Assembly: GCA_963730405.1 (NCBI GenBank)
Contig: CAVSRW010000011.1
Span: 308,507 to 372,506 of the forward strand
DNA: 64,000 nt
Direction of reading: 5' to 3'
Source: Gaiellasilicea sp963730405
Lineage (GTDB): Bacteria > Actinomycetota > Thermoleophilia > Gaiellales > Gaiellaceae
Under the pieces are notes generated by a model. The model was given only the letters and a program-made list of their open reading frames with translations, had not been told where the DNA came from and did not search any database. The translations under genes were made by a program, and so were the position numbers. Shown piece by piece: positions 1 to 9,142 of the stretch (position 1 is the first letter of the stretch; each line of letters opens with the position of its first letter).

Positions 1-10
1 GAGCAAGCGG

Positions 11-378
11 ATGTCAGAGCACACCGATCAGGCTCGCCAGGCGATCGCGATCGGCAACGCGATCTCACGCCTCCATCGCGAGCACTACGGCCGCGGCGCG
101 ACGACGACGCGGACGATCGTGCACCGCAACCACGTCGTCTCCTTCCTGGAGGACATCTACACCCGGTCGACGCACCCTGATCGAGGCGGGGAGAGGAGAC
201 GGTCAAGGTGACCAGGCAGGCGTTCCAGATGGCGATGCGGGGCGGCTTCAGCGAAGCGGTCGAGGAGATCACCGGCCGAAAGGTGATCGCGTTCATGTCG
301 CAGGTTCACTTCGACCCCGACCTGGCTGCGGAAGTCTTCGTGCTCGAGCCGGAGCTCCAGGCGCAGCCGGCGGCCTAG
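11..378 (+). pseudogene. DUF2294 (MpsC-family) protein, frameshifted
   Basis: The first reading frame (from ATG 11) encodes an N-terminus of DUF2294 type, with an AIGNAISRLHREHYGRG-like start and a VVSFLEDIYT segment near residue 48. The family continuation ETVKVTRQAFQMAMRGGF and a C-terminus ending FVLEPELQAQPAA lie in a different frame and stop at 378. A short piece (LIEAG) between them is in the third frame, so at least two base-level frame changes fall within about 50 bases at 163-205. DUF2294 proteins are small and have been linked to Na+-translocating MpsABC systems in some bacteria; no partner gene is visible here. The gene may be intact in the organism and broken only in the assembly. 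Confidence 0.7.
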
Positions 379-401
379 ACGGGCGTCGGGCACGCCTCGA
401 C

Positions 402-407
402 TAAGAT
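402..407 (+). promoter_or_regulatory. -10 box of dnaX, leaderless type
   Basis: TAAGAT lies 7 bases before the GTG of dnaX and no Shine-Dalgarno sequence fits between them, which suggests that transcription begins at or next to the start codon. Confidence 0.5.
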
Positions 408-414
408 CGACCGG

Positions 415-2034
415 GTGACGGCGCTCTACCGCAAGTACCGGCCGCAGGACTTCGACGACGTCGTCGGCCAGGAAGCGGTGGTGCGGACGCTGCGCAACGC
501 GATCGAGCTCGACCAGCTCCGCCAGGCCTACCTCTTCGCGGGGCCTCGCGGCACCGGCAAGACGTCGATGGCGCGCATCCTGGCGAAGGCGCTGAACTGC
601 ACAGCCGGCCCGACCGCCTCCCCCGACAAGGTCTGCAACGCGTGCGTCTCGATCGCGAACGGCTCGTCGCTCGACGTGGTCGAGATGGACGCGGCGTCGC
701 AGCGCGGGATCGACGACATCCGCGAGATCCGCGACCGCGTCATCCTCCAGCCGGCCGAGGGCCGCTACAAGGTCTACATCCTCGACGAGGCGCACCAGCT
801 CACGGACGCTGCCTGGAACGCGCTCCTGAAGCTGATCGAGGAGCCGCCGCCGCATCTCGTCTTCGTCTTCTGCACGACCGACCTCGCCAAGGTGCTGCCG
901 ACCGTCCGCTCTCGCTGCCAGACATTCGTCTTCGCGCGCCCGCGACTGCCCGAGCTCGTCCGGGTGCTGCGGCGGATCGCCGACGCGGAGAAGATCGAGG
1001 TTCCGGATGCGGCGCTGGCGCTGATCGCCCGCGGCGGCCGCGGCTCCTTCCGCGACGCCGTCTCGACCCTCGACCAGCTCGCGTCGGCGACCGGGAACAC
1101 GATCGACGTCCAGTCCGTGCTGCAGCTCCTCGGCGCCGTCGAGGAGGACGCGCTCTTCCGGCTCTGCGACGCGATCGTCGACCGTGACACCGCCGGCGCG
1201 CTCACGTTCCTCGAGGAGCTCGCCGAGCAGGGCCAGGATCTCGCCCGCCTCGTCACCGACCTGCTCGAGCATCTGCGCCACCTGCTGCTCGTCCAGCACA
1301 TGGGACACGTCCCCGACTCGCTCCCCGTCACCGACGAGACGCGCGAGCGGTTGCGGGAGCAGGCGAACCAGCTTCCCTCGCCGACCGTGCTCCGGCTCTG
1401 CGACCTGCTCGCGGTCGCGGTCGAGGACTCTCGTCAGGGCGCCGACCCGCGCCTGCCGCTCGAGCTCGCGCTCGTCAAGGTGACGAGCCCGGGCGCCGAC
1501 CTCTCGCGCGAGTCGCTCGCCTTCCGCGTCGAGCAGCTCGAGCAGCGACTGGCGGGAAGCGCGCCCCTACCCGCTCCGGCCGCCGCGGCTCCCGCCGAGC
1601 CGACGCCCGCGGCTCCCCAGCCCGTTCCCGAGCAGAGCGCGCCGGCAACTCCTGCGGGCGCCCCGCCGCTCGCGCTCGACCAGCTCCAAGAAGCCTGGCA
1701 GCGCACGGTCCTCCCCGCCGTCCAGTCGCGCTCGATCCCCGTCGCGTCGCTGCTCGGCGAAGCGCGGCCGGCCTCGCTCGAGGGCGAGATGTTGACGCTG
1801 GAGTTCCCTGCGTCCGCCGACTTCCACCGACGGCAGGCAGAGGAGCCGAAGAACGTCACCGTCATCCGCGACGCGCTCTACGACGTCACGGGACACCGGC
1901 TCGGCGTCACGCTGGCCGTCGGGGACGCGGTCGATTCCGAAAGCGACGACGAGGACGAGGAACTGACCGAGGACGCCCTGATCTCGATGTTCAAAGACAC
2001 GTTCGACGCCCAGGAGGTCGAGGAGAGCCGATGA
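415..2034 (+). CDS. dnaX: DNA polymerase III subunit gamma/tau
   Basis: Clamp-loader ATPase of the replicative polymerase. The 539-residue product starts MTALYRKYRPQDFDDVVGQE, typical of DnaX. It has a Walker A GPRGTGKTSMA near residue 43, a Cys-bearing zinc module around residues 64-79, a DEAH-like Walker B (ILDEAHQL) near 120 and an SRC sensor motif near 166. A Pro/Ala-rich linker (about 385-420) precedes an acidic C-terminal part. The GTG start at 415 is favoured because the conserved N-terminus begins there and a TAAGAT box lies 7 bases upstream. The stop overlaps the ybaB start (ATGA), so the two genes are probably translated together. Confidence 0.97.
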   Translation: MTALYRKYRPQDFDDVVGQEAVVRTLRNAIELDQLRQAYLFAGPRGTGKTSMARILAKALNCTAGPTASPDKVCNACVSIANGSSLDVVEMDAASQRGIDDIREIRDRVILQPAEGRYKVYILDEAHQLTDAAWNALLKLIEEPPPHLVFVFCTTDLAKVLPTVRSRCQTFVFARPRLPELVRVLRRIADAEKIEVPDAALALIARGGRGSFRDAVSTLDQLASATGNTIDVQSVLQLLGAVEEDALFRLCDAIVDRDTAGALTFLEELAEQGQDLARLVTDLLEHLRHLLLVQHMGHVPDSLPVTDETRERLREQANQLPSPTVLRLCDLLAVAVEDSRQGADPRLPLELALVKVTSPGADLSRESLAFRVEQLEQRLAGSAPLPAPAAAAPAEPTPAAPQPVPEQSAPATPAGAPPLALDQLQEAWQRTVLPAVQSRSIPVASLLGEARPASLEGEMLTLEFPASADFHRRQAEEPKNVTVIRDALYDVTGHRLGVTLAVGDAVDSESDDEDEELTEDALISMFKDTFDAQEVEESR

Positions 2035-2357
2035 GCAAGTTCGACATGAGCAAGCTGATGCAGCAGGCCCAGCAGATGCAGTCGCAGATGCAGCAGATGC
2101 AGGAAGAGGCCGCAAACGAGATCGTCGAAGCCTCGGCCGGCGGCGGCATGGTGACGGTCAAGGCCACCGGCGGCGGCGAGATCGTCTCGATCACGATCGA
2201 CCCGAAGGCGATCGACCCGGACGACCCGGAGATGCTCTCCGACCTGATCCTCGCCGCGGTGAACGAGGCGCTCCGCAGCGCGAACGCGCTGATGGAGTCG
2301 AAGGTGCAGGGGATGATCCCCGGCGGCCTGGGTAGCTTGGGCCTCCCAGGCATGTGA
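2031..2357 (+). CDS. ybaB: YbaB/EbfC family nucleoid-associated protein
   Basis: Small DNA-binding protein of 108 residues. It has the family pattern: a Met/Gln-rich N-terminal helix (KLMQQAQQMQSQMQQMQEE), a central GGGMVTVKATGGGEIVSI beta region and a C-terminal NEALRSANALMESK helix followed by a Gly/Leu tail. The ATG overlaps the dnaX stop. The dnaX-ybaB-recR order is common in bacteria, but here recR lies about 4.8 kb further on, behind four other genes. A perfect hairpin follows at 2401-2434. Confidence 0.95.
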   Translation: MSKFDMSKLMQQAQQMQSQMQQMQEEAANEIVEASAGGGMVTVKATGGGEIVSITIDPKAIDPDDPEMLSDLILAAVNEALRSANALMESKVQGMIPGGLGSLGLPGM

Positions 2358-2390
2358 GCCGCCGGGCCGCGACAGCGGCCTGGTTCGGGA

Positions 2391-2440
2391 TGTTTCGCGC
2401 GGATGGGGCATCCGCTCCCGCGGATGCCCCATCCTGCGCT
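2391..2440. repeat. Dispersed palindromic repeat, copy 1, probable bidirectional terminator
   Basis: A perfect 14-bp stem (GGATGGGGCATCCG at 2401-2414, its complement at 2421-2434) closes the loop CTCCCG. It sits between the convergent ybaB and sigma-factor genes and is flanked by TTTCGCGC and TGCGCTGA. The loop and the GCGC flanks match copies near 21.4, 27.4 and 38.1 kb, so it belongs to the same repeat family although the CTTCAGGGG module is absent here. Confidence 0.7.
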
Positions 2441-2445
2441 GACGA

Positions 2446-3537
2446 TTACGCGGCGCCGGCGAGCCGGTCGCGCGACGGGAGCGGCTCGGTGCGGAGCTTC
2501 TCCGCGAGGCGTCCGAGCCCGCTCGACTCGAGCTGGCGGATCCGCTCGCGGGTGAGGCCGAGCTTCTTGCCGATCTGCTCGAGGCTCGCGCCATCCTCAC
2601 CCTGCACGAAGCCGAACCGCAGCTCGAGCACGATCCGCTCGCGCTCGGGCAGGTCGGCGAGCGCCTCGCGCACGCGCTGCTGCTCGAGCGAGAGGTCGGC
2701 CGACTCGATCGGGTCCTCGGCGGTGCGGTCGGCGAAGAGGTCGCCGAGCTCACCGTCGCCGTCGCCGATCGTCTGGTTCAGCGAGACCGAGGCCTCGACC
2801 GCTTCGAGCGCCTCCGAGACGTGGTGCTCCTTCAGCTCGGTCGCCTTCGCGAGCTCCTCGATCGTCGGCGCGCGGCCGTGCGTGGCCTCGAGCTGCTGCT
2901 TCGCGCGCCGCAGCTTCAGCCGGCGCTCCTGCACGTGCACCGGGATCCGGATCGTGTCCGACTGGTTCGCGACCGCGCGCTGGCACGACTGGCGAATCCA
3001 CCAGGTGGCGTAGGTCGAGAACTTGAAGCCCTTGCGGTAGTCGAACTTCTCGACCGCGCGGTTGAGGCCGATCGTGCCGTCCTGGATCAGGTCGAGCAGC
3101 GGCAGGCCGTGGCCCTGGTACCGCTTCGCGATCGAGACGACGAGCCGCAGATTCGCGTTCGTCATCCGCTCCTTGGCGGCGTGGTCGCCGCGCTCGATCC
3201 GCTTCGCGAGCGCGACCTCCTCGGCGGCAGTGAGCAGCTCGTGGCGGCCGATCTCGTTGAGGAAGAGCTGCAGGCTGTCGGTGGTGCCCGTCGGCGTGGA
3301 CGGCCGCAGGTCGAGTTCGACCTCGTCGTCTCCGCCTGCCTCCTCGATCTCGACGTCCCCCGCCGCGAGAGCAGCGCGAAGCGCCTCGACGGTTTCCTCG
3401 TCGAGATCATGCTCGACCTGCAGCGCCTCGAGCTCGGCGCCGGCAACGTGTCCGCGCTCCTCCGCGTCATGCAGGAAGGCGGTGATGGCCGTGTTCAGTT
3501 CAAGGGCGTCAGTGCCCAAAGCTTCAATCGTGCGCAA
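2446..3537 (-). CDS. RNA polymerase sigma factor, RpoD/SigA type
   Basis: Sigma-70 family protein of about 363 residues. Visible parts are region 1.2 (LQLFLNEIGRHELLTAAEE), region 2 with NLRLVVSIAKRYQG, LLDLIQDGTIGLNRAVEKFD and FSTYATWWIRQ, region 3 (RIPVHVQERR through ELAKATEL) and region 4 with ERERIVLELRFG and a helix-turn-helix (LEQIGKKLGLTRERIRQLE). The acidic N-terminal extension is short compared with classic RpoD. I prefer TTG at 3537 because GGAGG lies 4 bases upstream; the frame stays open to a GTG at 3591. It could be the primary sigma factor or a close group 2 paralogue; the window alone cannot decide. Confidence 0.93.
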   Translation of the reverse strand: MRTIEALGTDALELNTAITAFLHDAEERGHVAGAELEALQVEHDLDEETVEALRAALAAGDVEIEEAGGDDEVELDLRPSTPTGTTDSLQLFLNEIGRHELLTAAEEVALAKRIERGDHAAKERMTNANLRLVVSIAKRYQGHGLPLLDLIQDGTIGLNRAVEKFDYRKGFKFSTYATWWIRQSCQRAVANQSDTIRIPVHVQERRLKLRRAKQQLEATHGRAPTIEELAKATELKEHHVSEALEAVEASVSLNQTIGDGDGELGDLFADRTAEDPIESADLSLEQQRVREALADLPERERIVLELRFGFVQGEDGASLEQIGKKLGLTRERIRQLESSGLGRLAEKLRTEPLPSRDRLAGAA

Positions 3538-3679
3538 TGTTCCTCCAGGGGTCTCGGGTGGTAGCCGACGCGATCGTCGCGGCAGCCTCACGGGCGGCCG
3601 GGTGCGTCGCTGCTAGTAAGAACGCCGGCAGGCGACCTTTTGTTTCACGCAAGAGTCGATCTCTACACATCCTTAACGT

Positions 3680-4630
3680 CTACGCAGCAATACGCTCGGG
3701 AGCGGAAACAGGATCGGGAGTCGGGCTCGGAGCAGGCCGGGACACCGGTCGCAGGGTCGGCCGCCGCCGCAGCTGCAGGATCACGACGGCACCGACGACG
3801 AGTCCCGCGCCGGCGAGCTGCAGCGGTCCGAGCCGCTCGCCGAAGACGAGCGCTGCGAGGGCGATCGTCACCGGCGGCTCGACGGTGCCGAGGATCGTCG
3901 CCCGCGACGGGCCGACCCGGCGGACGCCGGCGAGAAAGGCGGCGATCGGCAGGACCGTGGCCGCCAGGGCGATCGCGCCGACCACCGCGATCGTCGATAC
4001 ACCGCCGATCCCGAGCGAATCGGTCGCCGAGCCGGCCAGCGCGAAGGCGGTCGCGGCCCCGGCGCACAGCATCGTTGCGAGCACGAGCGGCTCGGTGGTG
4101 CCGAGCAGGAGATCCGAGACGAGCACGTACGCCGCGTACGACACCGAGGCTGCGAGGGCGAGCCCGATCCCGAGCGGGTCGAGCGTCCCGCCGACGCCTC
4201 CGGCGAGCACGAGCGTGACACCCGCGAGCGCGACGAGGAGCGCCGACGCGCGGCGGCGGGAGGCACGTTCGCGGCGCAGCAGAACCGCGCCGGCGACGAC
4301 GAGTGCCGGGTAGCTGCACATCAGCAGCGACGCGAGCGAGACGTCGATCCGCTCGAGCGAGGCGAAGAAGAGGCCGGTCTCGAGACCGTAGATCGTGAGG
4401 CCGAGGGCGAAGGGAGCGGCCAGCGTCCGAGCCGGCGCCGCCGCGAGCGCTTTCCGCGCGACCAGGCCGAGAACGAGCGCTGCGACCGCGAAGCGGAGCG
4501 CCCCGATCCCGGCCACCGTCGCGCCGCCTTCGAAGGCGAGTCGGACGAGCACGGGCTGGAGCGCGAACGACGCGCCTGCGACCAGGCAGAGCGCGACGCC
4601 GACGCGTTCGGGTGACCGGACGGCGAACAC
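3680..4630 (-). CDS. EamA/DMT-superfamily transporter
   Basis: Integral membrane exporter of the drug/metabolite transporter superfamily, about 316 residues with roughly ten hydrophobic segments in two EamA repeats. The first repeat starts VGVALCLVAGASFALQPVLVRLAF, the second IGLALAASVSYAAYVLVSDLLLG. A GTVEPPVTIALAALVFGE segment is typical of the second repeat. The substrate cannot be told. The GTG at 4630 is preceded by GGTGAG; the frame extends further upstream but would overlap the divergent LysR gene. The divergent layout suggests that the LysR protein controls this transporter. Confidence 0.88.
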   Translation of the reverse strand: MFAVRSPERVGVALCLVAGASFALQPVLVRLAFEGGATVAGIGALRFAVAALVLGLVARKALAAAPARTLAAPFALGLTIYGLETGLFFASLERIDVSLASLLMCSYPALVVAGAVLLRRERASRRRASALLVALAGVTLVLAGGVGGTLDPLGIGLALAASVSYAAYVLVSDLLLGTTEPLVLATMLCAGAATAFALAGSATDSLGIGGVSTIAVVGAIALAATVLPIAAFLAGVRRVGPSRATILGTVEPPVTIALAALVFGERLGPLQLAGAGLVVGAVVILQLRRRPTLRPVSRPAPSPTPDPVSAPERIAA

Positions 4631-4687
4631 GATCTCACCGTAGGGCGACGTGAGCAGAAGGGCTAGTCTGACTTCTCTTGAAGTCCC

Positions 4688-4702
4688 ATAGGGAACGCCT
4701 AT
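4688..4702. promoter_or_regulatory. LysR-type operator (T-N11-A)
   Basis: ATAGG-N5-CCTAT is a perfect inverted repeat containing the LysR T-N11-A pattern. It lies in the divergent region and overlaps the ATG of the LysR gene at 4701, which fits autorepression. Confidence 0.6.
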
Positions 4703-5636
4703 GACTCTGCAGCAGCTCACGTACTTCCTCGCCACGGCCGAGCACGGCTCCTTCAGCCGTGCGGCCCGTTCTCTCTACCTGGCCCAGCCGTCACTCTCCG
4801 AGCAGGTGCGCTCGCTCGAGGCGGAGCTCGGTGTCGACCTCTTCGCCCGTGTCGGCCGCGGCGTCGTCCTCACCGAGGCCGGCCGCGCCTTCCGCCCCGA
4901 GGCGGAGCGCGTCCTGGCGGCGCTCGCCGGTGCCCGCGAGGCCGTCACGGAAGTGCGCGAGCTGACGGGCGGCACGCTCAGCATCGGGATGTTCGGGACG
5001 GCGTCGGGCTTCCTCCTCTCCCGTCTCGTCGCGGACTTCCGCTCACGACATCCGAGCGTGCGGCTGCGGCTCGTCGGCCAGAACTCGTCCGAGGTGGCGG
5101 AGGACGTGCGCCGGGGCCGACTCGAGGCGGGGCTCGTGGTGCTGCCCGTCGACGACGAGGGCCTCGAGATCCGGCCCGTCCGGCGCGAGGAGGTCGTCTA
5201 CGTCAGCCGCAACGACGAGCGCGTCAGCCGTCCGGTCACGATCGAGCGGCTCGCCGCCGCCCCGCTGATCCTCTACGACGCCCGCTACGGCTGGAGCGAC
5301 CCGACCCGGCGCCAGCTCCAGGAGCGCGCCCAACGGGCGGGCATCCAGCTGGAGCCGGTGATCGAGATCGAGGACATGGACGCGGCCCTGGAGCTGGCCG
5401 CGAGCGGGCTCGGCGACACGATCGCTCCGAAGGCCGCGCTCGAGCACCGACCCTCGTTCCGGACGCTCGGGAAGGCGTCGTTCGCGGAGCCGCTGTACGA
5501 CGACTTCGCGTTCATCACGCGGCGAGGGGCGCCGGTCTCGCCCGCCGCCCGCGCGTTCCTCGAGCTGGCCGAGCGACGGCTCGCCGAGTTCGGCGAGGGC
5601 GTCCTCTATGCCGGTGTCGCCGGCGAGCCCACCTGA
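4701..5636 (+). CDS. LysR-family transcriptional regulator
   Basis: 311-residue LysR regulator. The N-terminal winged helix-turn-helix (about 1-60) contains QLTYFLATAEHGSFSRAARSL and the LAQPSLSEQVRSLEAELGVDLF recognition region. The C-terminal effector domain (about 90-300) has the usual two-lobed pattern, with GTLSIGMFGTASGFLLSRLV and a DEGLEIRPVRREEVVYVS strand. It is divergent from an EamA exporter and shares a T-N11-A palindrome with it, so the exporter is the likely target. The 3' end overlaps the next convergent gene by 31 bases. Confidence 0.93.
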   Translation: MTLQQLTYFLATAEHGSFSRAARSLYLAQPSLSEQVRSLEAELGVDLFARVGRGVVLTEAGRAFRPEAERVLAALAGAREAVTEVRELTGGTLSIGMFGTASGFLLSRLVADFRSRHPSVRLRLVGQNSSEVAEDVRRGRLEAGLVVLPVDDEGLEIRPVRREEVVYVSRNDERVSRPVTIERLAAAPLILYDARYGWSDPTRRQLQERAQRAGIQLEPVIEIEDMDAALELAASGLGDTIAPKAALEHRPSFRTLGKASFAEPLYDDFAFITRRGAPVSPAARAFLELAERRLAEFGEGVLYAGVAGEPT

Positions 5637-5851
5637 TCGCCGTCGATGATGGTCGCCTCGACCGGCGGGTGCAGCCCGCGCCACGCGGCGAGATAGAGGT
5701 CGAGGTCGCGCCGGGCTCTCGCCCGGTCGGCCACGCTCGGCAGGACGACCTCGACCACCGATCCTCGAACGGACTCGGTCGTGCAGAAGGCCCGGCCGAG
5801 GAACTCGACCAGATCCGGCACGAGCGCCGGCTGGCTGACCCGGATCCTCAC
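5606..5851 (-). CDS. Conserved small protein, function unknown
   Basis: An 81-residue product starting VRIRVSQPALVPDLVEFL from GTG 5851. The pattern is a short N-terminal strand, a helix, a beta hairpin (GSVVEVVLPS) and a helix ARRDLDLYLAAWRGLHP. From general knowledge, similar short proteins with an LDLYLAAWR helix recur as hypotheticals in high-GC actinobacteria; no function is known to me. The frame is open upstream to 6109, but that part lacks any conserved look, so the GTG was chosen. It overlaps the LysR gene end to end. Confidence 0.6.
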   Translation of the reverse strand: MRIRVSQPALVPDLVEFLGRAFCTTESVRGSVVEVVLPSVADRARARRDLDLYLAAWRGLHPPVEATIIDGDQVGSPATPA

Positions 5852-5966
5852 GGCCTCGGTCCGTCTTCGTGAAAGAGCATGCCGCTCCACAACATGACGC
5901 GTCGGACGCCGGCCGGAAATGGACGAAAGTGCGGTCCGGCACGCAGTCTTGTGGTGCCGGTCTGAA

Positions 5967-5997
5967 CGGCCGCCCCCCGACCAAGAAGGGGCGGCCG
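5967..5997. terminator. Hairpin without T-tract
   Basis: A perfect 10-bp stem CGGCCGCCCC and its complement close an 11-base loop (CCGACCAAGAA). No run of T follows on either strand, so termination is only a possibility. Confidence 0.35.
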
Positions 5998-6257
5998 CCC
6001 GCGCGACCAGAGGTCGCAGTTCATCCTGACCCGGCGGCGCAGGACGTACGACCCCCGATCGGGTGACCGAGGCACCCACGGCTTGGTCGTCCGCGAGCGC
6101 CCCAGCCACCGCGGTTGCTCGGGCGGCAAAGCAAGCAACCCGATCATCCGCACGCCGGGCGGCGGCCCGCCCGAACGTCGCACGACGCTATCGCAGCCGA
6201 AGAGCTCCGTCCGCTGGCCGAACGGTAAGTCTTCCGTCTCCGGTTCCCTGGAACTCC

Positions 6258-6308
6258 GGACCTACCCCAAATGGCTACTGGACCTACTCGAAGGTTTGTG
6301 TAGGACCT
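6258..6308 (+). promoter_or_regulatory. Phased GGACCT boxes upstream of the LuxR-type gene
   Basis: GGACCTAC, GGACCTAC and GGACCTCT occur with 22- and 23-base spacing, about two helical turns, roughly 90-140 bases before the LuxR-type gene. Same-face spacing suggests binding sites for a regulator, perhaps the gene's own product. Confidence 0.4.
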
Positions 6309-6394
6309 CTTGTAGTTTCACATAGCCTGCAGTACATTCGTTTGAACCTCGGATAGGACGAGGGCGAAGAAACTACTCGAAAGGCGGCCCTTTC

Positions 6395-7087
6395 GTGTTC
6401 CAAGCTAGTCATTCAGCAGTCCTTCTGGACCGGCAACCACTCTGGCTCGAGGCAGTCGAGTTGGTGCTCGGCAGGATCGACGTACGCGTCGCCGGAAAGG
6501 CGACGTCACCGAAATCGGCCCTCGAGCTCGTCGAGGCCCATCGGCCCGACGTCTTCTTGACGGGAATCGACATGGATGAAGGCGATATCAACGGGATCGA
6601 GTGCATCGCCCAGGCGCGTGAGCTCGTTCCGACGTTGCGCGCAGTCGTCCTGTCGGCACACACCGAGCCGGAGTACATCGACAAGGCGCTCGATGCGGGT
6701 GCTGTCGCGTACGTCGTGAAGAGCGCCCATCCCGACGATCTCGCATCCGCGGTCCGGCAGGCCTTCCAGCACTCCGTGTACTTCGCGGGCTCACGCCCTG
6801 CGCCGGCAACGACGTGGGCGAACTCGACCGAGGCGCGGGAAGTGTCCGACTTGACCCGGCGCGAGCGGGAGATCCTGCAGCTCGTTGCCGAAGGTCACTC
6901 GAACGCAAAGCTCGCCAAGATGCTCTGGGTCACCGAGCAGACGGTGAAGTTCCACCTCTCGAACGTCTATCGCAAGCTCGACGTGTCGAATCGCACCGAA
7001 GCAGCCCGCTGGGCGCAGGTCAACGGCCTGCTCTCCGCGAACGGCCACGGCTTCGAAGACCATCGCGCACGCCTCGCTGCCGGCTGA
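6395..7087 (+). CDS. LuxR/NarL-family regulator with degenerate receiver domain
   Basis: 230 residues with a receiver-like domain (about 5-125) and a C-terminal LuxR helix-turn-helix (LTRREREILQLVAEGHSNAKLA, then VTEQTVKFHLSNVYRKLDV). The receiver keeps the conserved Ser/Thr position (VVLSAHTEPEY) and Lys (AYVVKSAHPDDL). At the phospho-acceptor position, however, where NarL-type proteins read LLDxxMP, it reads FLTGIDMDEGD, so Gly appears to replace Asp. One residue of the early acidic pair is Arg (LLDRQPLW). It is therefore probably controlled without phosphorylation. The GTG start has AAAGGCGG upstream. No histidine kinase is adjacent. Confidence 0.9.
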   Translation: MFQASHSAVLLDRQPLWLEAVELVLGRIDVRVAGKATSPKSALELVEAHRPDVFLTGIDMDEGDINGIECIAQARELVPTLRAVVLSAHTEPEYIDKALDAGAVAYVVKSAHPDDLASAVRQAFQHSVYFAGSRPAPATTWANSTEAREVSDLTRREREILQLVAEGHSNAKLAKMLWVTEQTVKFHLSNVYRKLDVSNRTEAARWAQVNGLLSANGHGFEDHRARLAAG

Positions 7088-7132
7088 CGCCGGCGGCGAG
7101 CGTCGCCGGCCTTCCCGTCCGGAATGGACGGC

Positions 7133-7138
7133 TAGGCT
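7133..7138 (+). promoter_or_regulatory. -10 box of recR, leaderless type
   Basis: TAGGCT lies 6 bases before the GTG of recR and no Shine-Dalgarno sequence is present. Confidence 0.5.
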
Positions 7139-7144
7139 GCGGTC

Positions 7145-7735
7145 GTGCTGAGCCCCTCGGTCGACAACCTCGTCGCGCAGCTGACGCGCCTGCCGGGGAT
7201 CGGCTCGCGCACGGCTCAGCGACTCGCGTTTCACCTGCTGTCGACCCAGAAGGACGAGGCGCTCGCGCTGGCGACCGCGATCGAGGAGGTGAAGGAGCGC
7301 GTTCGCTTCTGCCGCGAGTGCGGCAACCTGACCGAGGAGGAGCTCTGCGGGATCTGTCTCGACCCGCGCCGCGACCGCACGGTGGTCTGCGTCGTCGAGC
7401 AGCCGGTCGACGTGATCTCGCTGGAGCGCACCCACGAGTACCGCGGGCTCTACCACGTGCTCGGCGGCTCGCTCTCGCCGCTCGACGGCGTCGAGCCCGA
7501 GCACCTGCGGATCGACGAGCTCCTGCAGCGGGTCGCGCAGGGCGAGATCAGCGAGGTCGTCCTGGCCACGAACCCGAACATGACCGGCGAGGCCACGGCG
7601 GCCTACCTCGCCGATCGCCTGCGCGACCGCGCGACCGTGACGCGGCTCGCGAGCGGGCTGCCGGTCGGCGGCGACCTCGAGTACGCCGACGAGGTCACGC
7701 TCGGCCGCGCGCTCGCCGGGCGCCGCGCGATCTGA
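7145..7735 (+). CDS. recR: Recombination mediator RecR
   Basis: 196-residue RecR of the RecFOR repair pathway. It has an N-terminal helix-hairpin-helix (LTRLPGIGSRTAQRLAFHLL), a four-Cys zinc finger (CRECGNLTEEELCGIC near residues 57-72) and a Toprim domain beginning VVCVVEQPVDVISLE. The C-terminal region contains the Walker-like ATNPNMTGEATAAYLADRL and an ASGLPVGGDLEYADEVTLGRAL end, all family-typical. Its usual partners dnaX and ybaB lie 4.8 kb upstream, so the common operon is split here and recR has its own promoter. Confidence 0.97.
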   Translation: MLSPSVDNLVAQLTRLPGIGSRTAQRLAFHLLSTQKDEALALATAIEEVKERVRFCRECGNLTEEELCGICLDPRRDRTVVCVVEQPVDVISLERTHEYRGLYHVLGGSLSPLDGVEPEHLRIDELLQRVAQGEISEVVLATNPNMTGEATAAYLADRLRDRATVTRLASGLPVGGDLEYADEVTLGRALAGRRAI

Positions 7736-7784
7736 CGCCGCGACGAAATTCGCGCAAAGAGCGTACTTTCGCCCGGTGCGTTTC

Positions 7785-7813
7785 TTGACGCCCGCCGGGT
7801 CTCCGCCTAGATT
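7785..7813 (+). promoter_or_regulatory. Strong sigma-70-type promoter ahead of a leader terminator
   Basis: TTGACG and TAGATT are separated by 17 bases, the best consensus promoter I see in the window. Its start point (about 7820) falls at the foot of the hairpin at 7822-7855, so its transcript would begin with a terminator. Confidence 0.6.
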
Positions 7814-7821
7814 CTCCCCAT

Positions 7822-7863
7822 CTGAACCGACGGGCCTTCGGGTTCGTCGGTTCAGTGTTTTTT
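7822..7863 (+). terminator. Rho-independent terminator in the lysC leader
   Basis: A perfect 11-bp stem (CTGAACCGACG and its complement) with a 12-base loop is followed within two bases by six T. It may end recR transcription, or attenuate the promoter at 7785, or both. No known amino-acid riboswitch fits in the few bases between promoter and hairpin. Confidence 0.8.
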
Positions 7864-7898
7864 CGGGGCTGTTTCCGTGTCGTCTCCGGGGCCTCCAC

Positions 7899-7904
7899 TA
7901 CACT
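7899..7904 (+). promoter_or_regulatory. -10 box of lysC, leaderless type
   Basis: TACACT lies 8 bases before the GTG at 7913 and downstream of the leader terminator, so lysC can be transcribed independently of it. Confidence 0.4.
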
Positions 7905-7912
7905 CGCCGCCA

Positions 7913-9134
<1,222 letters not shown>

Positions 9135-9142
<8 letters not shown>

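Larger units (their letters stand above)
5852..6394. other. Intergenic region without a recognised gene
   Basis: About 540 bases between the small protein and the LuxR-type gene. I see no credible coding region on either strand. It contains a strong hairpin at 5967-5997, three GGACCT boxes at about 6258-6308, and a stretch from about 6240 with clearly lower G+C than its surroundings, as expected for a promoter region. Confidence 0.5.

Noticed and set aside
5852..6109. N-terminal extension of the 81-residue minus-strand protein to 6,109
   Set aside because: The extra 86 codons are Arg/Ser/Pro-rich without protein-like pattern and cross a strong hairpin.
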